Positions 5,881 through 7,130 of a DNA stretch of 7,130 nt are shown here, piece after piece. Under the pieces are notes generated by a model. The model was not told where the DNA came from. It saw only the letters and a list, made by a program, of their open reading frames with translations, and did not search any database. The DNA is from an uncultured Xanthobacteraceae bacterium (GTDB lineage Bacteria; Pseudomonadota; Alphaproteobacteria; Rhizobiales; Xanthobacteraceae), in NCBI GenBank assembly GCA_955652925.1, contig CATPCO010000577.1, positions 1-7,130 of the forward strand, in the 5' to 3' direction. How positions within the stretch are numbered: the stretch's first letter is position 1; every line of letters begins with the position of its first letter. Both the position numbers and the translations under genes were made by a program.

Positions 5881-7005
5881 GTGGAGAACATTTGGTTTCA
5901 GTCTGCGTTGTGGATGGCCTTGGCTCTCGTGGCTGCTGTGGGTTCTCTATTCGTTACAATTTCAGCGGCGCTGTTCGAGATCGTTGTTGGTGCTCTCGCA
6001 GGCAACACGGTCGGCCTGTCCCTGACGCCCTGGATTGACTACATCGCCAGCTTTGGGGCGATTGTGCTGACGTTCCTTGCGGGCACTGATATCGATCCGC
6101 ACGTTGTGAAGAGGAACTTTGCCTCAAGCATCACCATCGGGTTGATGGGGTTCTTTGCCCCTTATCTCGTGGCTCGGTACGGCCTCGGCTGGCCCTGGCC
6201 CGAGGCACAGATAGCGGGCATCGCGCTCTCCACGACATCTGTTGCCGTTGTGTACGCGGTAATGGTTGAAACCGGCTACAACCGAACTGAGCTCGGCAAA
6301 ATCATTTTGGCAGCGTGCTTCATCAACGACGTCGGCACAGTGCTCGCGCTCGGTCTCGTGTTCGCCAACTATAACCTCTACCTCGTCTCGTTTGCTGTCG
6401 CGACGGTCATCGTCATGGCAGCGCTTCCGCGCATTGTGCCGTGGCTGTTTGAGCGCATAGGGGGCAGAACAAGTGAGCCGGAGATCAAGTTCATCTTTCT
6501 CGTGCTGTTTGTTCTTGGTGGACTCGCCAACTTGGGAAAGAGCGAGGCTGTGCTGCCCGCGTATTTGATCGGAATGGCATTGGCTCCCTTCTTCCTGAAG
6601 CAGAAGGAACTCCAACTCAGAATGCGAGCTATCTGCTTCGCGTTCCTTACACCGTTTTATTTCCTCAAGGCTGGCTCGCTTATCGAGGCGCACGCGCTCC
6701 TCGCTGGTGCGGGGCTGATTGCGCTGTTTCTCGCGATGAAGATGATCACCAAGTTTGCTGGTATCTTGCCGCTAACACGGTATTTCAAGTTTGACCGGCG
6801 TGAGGGCATGTACACTACGCTGATGATGTCTACCGGTCTCACCTTCGGGTCGATCTCAGCCTTGTTCGGCCTGACCAATCACATCATCAACCAGGAGCAA
6901 TATACAGTCCTTGTCACGGCAGTGATCGGCAGCGCCATCGTGCCCACGTTAATTGCACAGATTTGGTTTCACCCGCATTTCGAGCCGCTCGAAGAAGATG
7001 CTTAA
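5881..7005 (+). CDS. CPA2-type cation:proton antiporter (integral membrane)
   Basis: The 374-residue protein is almost wholly hydrophobic, with about 11-13 membrane segments and no C-terminal nucleotide-binding (RCK/TrkA-N) domain, so it is the bare Na+/H+ exchanger fold of the Kef/NapA group. Signatures are TFLAGTDIDPHVVKRNF (64-80), the unwound-helix motif LSTTSVAVV (116-124), ACFINDVGTVLALG with Asn149-Asp150 at the ion site, and PFYFLKAG with Lys263. In this superfamily an Asn-Asp pair often goes with electroneutral exchange and Asp-Asp with electrogenic; that is inference here. The frame is open from 5851, but GTG 5881 is preferred: AGAGGAG (5866-5872) lies 8 nt before it and the product then starts directly at the first helix. 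The 200-base structured leader upstream suggests control by RNA folding. The transported ion (Na+, Li+ or K+) is not determined. Confidence 0.9.
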   Translation: MENIWFQSALWMALALVAAVGSLFVTISAALFEIVVGALAGNTVGLSLTPWIDYIASFGAIVLTFLAGTDIDPHVVKRNFASSITIGLMGFFAPYLVARYGLGWPWPEAQIAGIALSTTSVAVVYAVMVETGYNRTELGKIILAACFINDVGTVLALGLVFANYNLYLVSFAVATVIVMAALPRIVPWLFERIGGRTSEPEIKFIFLVLFVLGGLANLGKSEAVLPAYLIGMALAPFFLKQKELQLRMRAICFAFLTPFYFLKAGSLIEAHALLAGAGLIALFLAMKMITKFAGILPLTRYFKFDRREGMYTTLMMSTGLTFGSISALFGLTNHIINQEQYTVLVTAVIGSAIVPTLIAQIWFHPHFEPLEEDA

Positions 7006-7059
7006 GCCTGGCGGGCGGTCTCGGGAATCGCAGCAGGCTCGTCGTGACGCAACGTTCGC

Positions 7060-7084
7060 GCGCCGCGCTTCAACAGCGCGGCGC
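7060..7084. terminator. Perfect 10-bp hairpin between convergent genes
   Basis: GCGCCGCGCT (7060-7069) and AGCGCGGCGC (7075-7084) are exact complements around a 5-base loop. The hairpin lies 55 bases after the antiporter stop and 1 base beyond the minus-strand stop codon at 7086-7088. No T run follows on either strand, so it may act with Rho or as a transcript 3'-end stabiliser serving both genes. Confidence 0.6.
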
Positions 7085-7085
7085 C

Positions 7086-7130
7086 TTATCCCAATGCGCC
7101 CGCCAGATCCGCTATCAGGTCGTCAGCAGC
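7086..7130 (-). CDS. 3' end of a possible cystathionine lyase/synthase-type PLP enzyme (partial)
   Basis: On the minus strand the frame entering from the right edge gives AADDLIADLAGALG and stops at TAA (7088-7086). The pattern D-LIADL..AL followed by a stop is the usual C-terminus of Cys/Met-metabolism PLP enzymes such as cystathionine beta-lyase or gamma-synthase, which end in ...GLE...DLIADL..AL. Only 14 residues are visible, so the family call is a guess from the tail. The hairpin directly after the stop codon supports a real gene end here. Confidence 0.5.
   Translation of the reverse strand, partial: AADDLIADLAGALG

Overview
The window reads as chromosomal DNA of a high-GC alphaproteobacterium, most likely Bradyrhizobium or a close relative in the Nitrobacteraceae. 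This rests on base composition and codon use, a 76-residue protein of a type I associate with that group, an orphan Bug-type binding protein, and secreted small proteins of unknown function. It is inference from recognition, not from a search.

Left part (1-2258) holds loosely packed accessory genes. It starts with the 3' end of an unrecognised plus-strand gene (1-114). A minus-strand exported two-cupin protein follows (152-904), with a possible promoter at 934-960. Next is a minus-strand remnant of an Avd-like four-helix-bundle protein whose reading frame has been broken several times (1023-1227). A minus-strand 76-residue conserved small protein lies at 1289-1519. No convincing gene lies between 1520 and 1790. 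A plus-strand exported protein of unknown function follows (1791-2258).

Middle part (2402-5650) is a plus-strand catabolic-looking set: a Bug/TctC-type periplasmic solute-binding protein, a TauD/TfdA-type Fe(II)/2-oxoglutarate dioxygenase, and a muconate-cycloisomerase-like enolase-superfamily enzyme. A 195-bp spacer before the dioxygenase carries a possible promoter and a perfect 27-bp tandem duplication. The likely logic is capture of an organic acid in the periplasm followed by oxidative and enolate-type chemistry inside the cell. No membrane permease (TctA/TctB) is encoded in the window and the substrate cannot be named.

Right part (5651-7130) holds the most interesting item. A leader of about 200 bases, starting 2 nt after the enolase-family stop codon, can fold into a series of nested hairpins with a possible loop pseudoknot. 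It ends in a small GC hairpin with eight T residues. It immediately precedes a CPA2-type cation:proton antiporter gene (GTG start at 5881). The arrangement looks like a riboswitch that controls an ion antiporter; the nhaA-I (Li+) class is the first hypothesis to test. After the antiporter, a perfect 10-bp hairpin separates it from the convergent 3' end of a minus-strand gene, possibly a cystathionine lyase/synthase-type PLP enzyme, which runs off the window.
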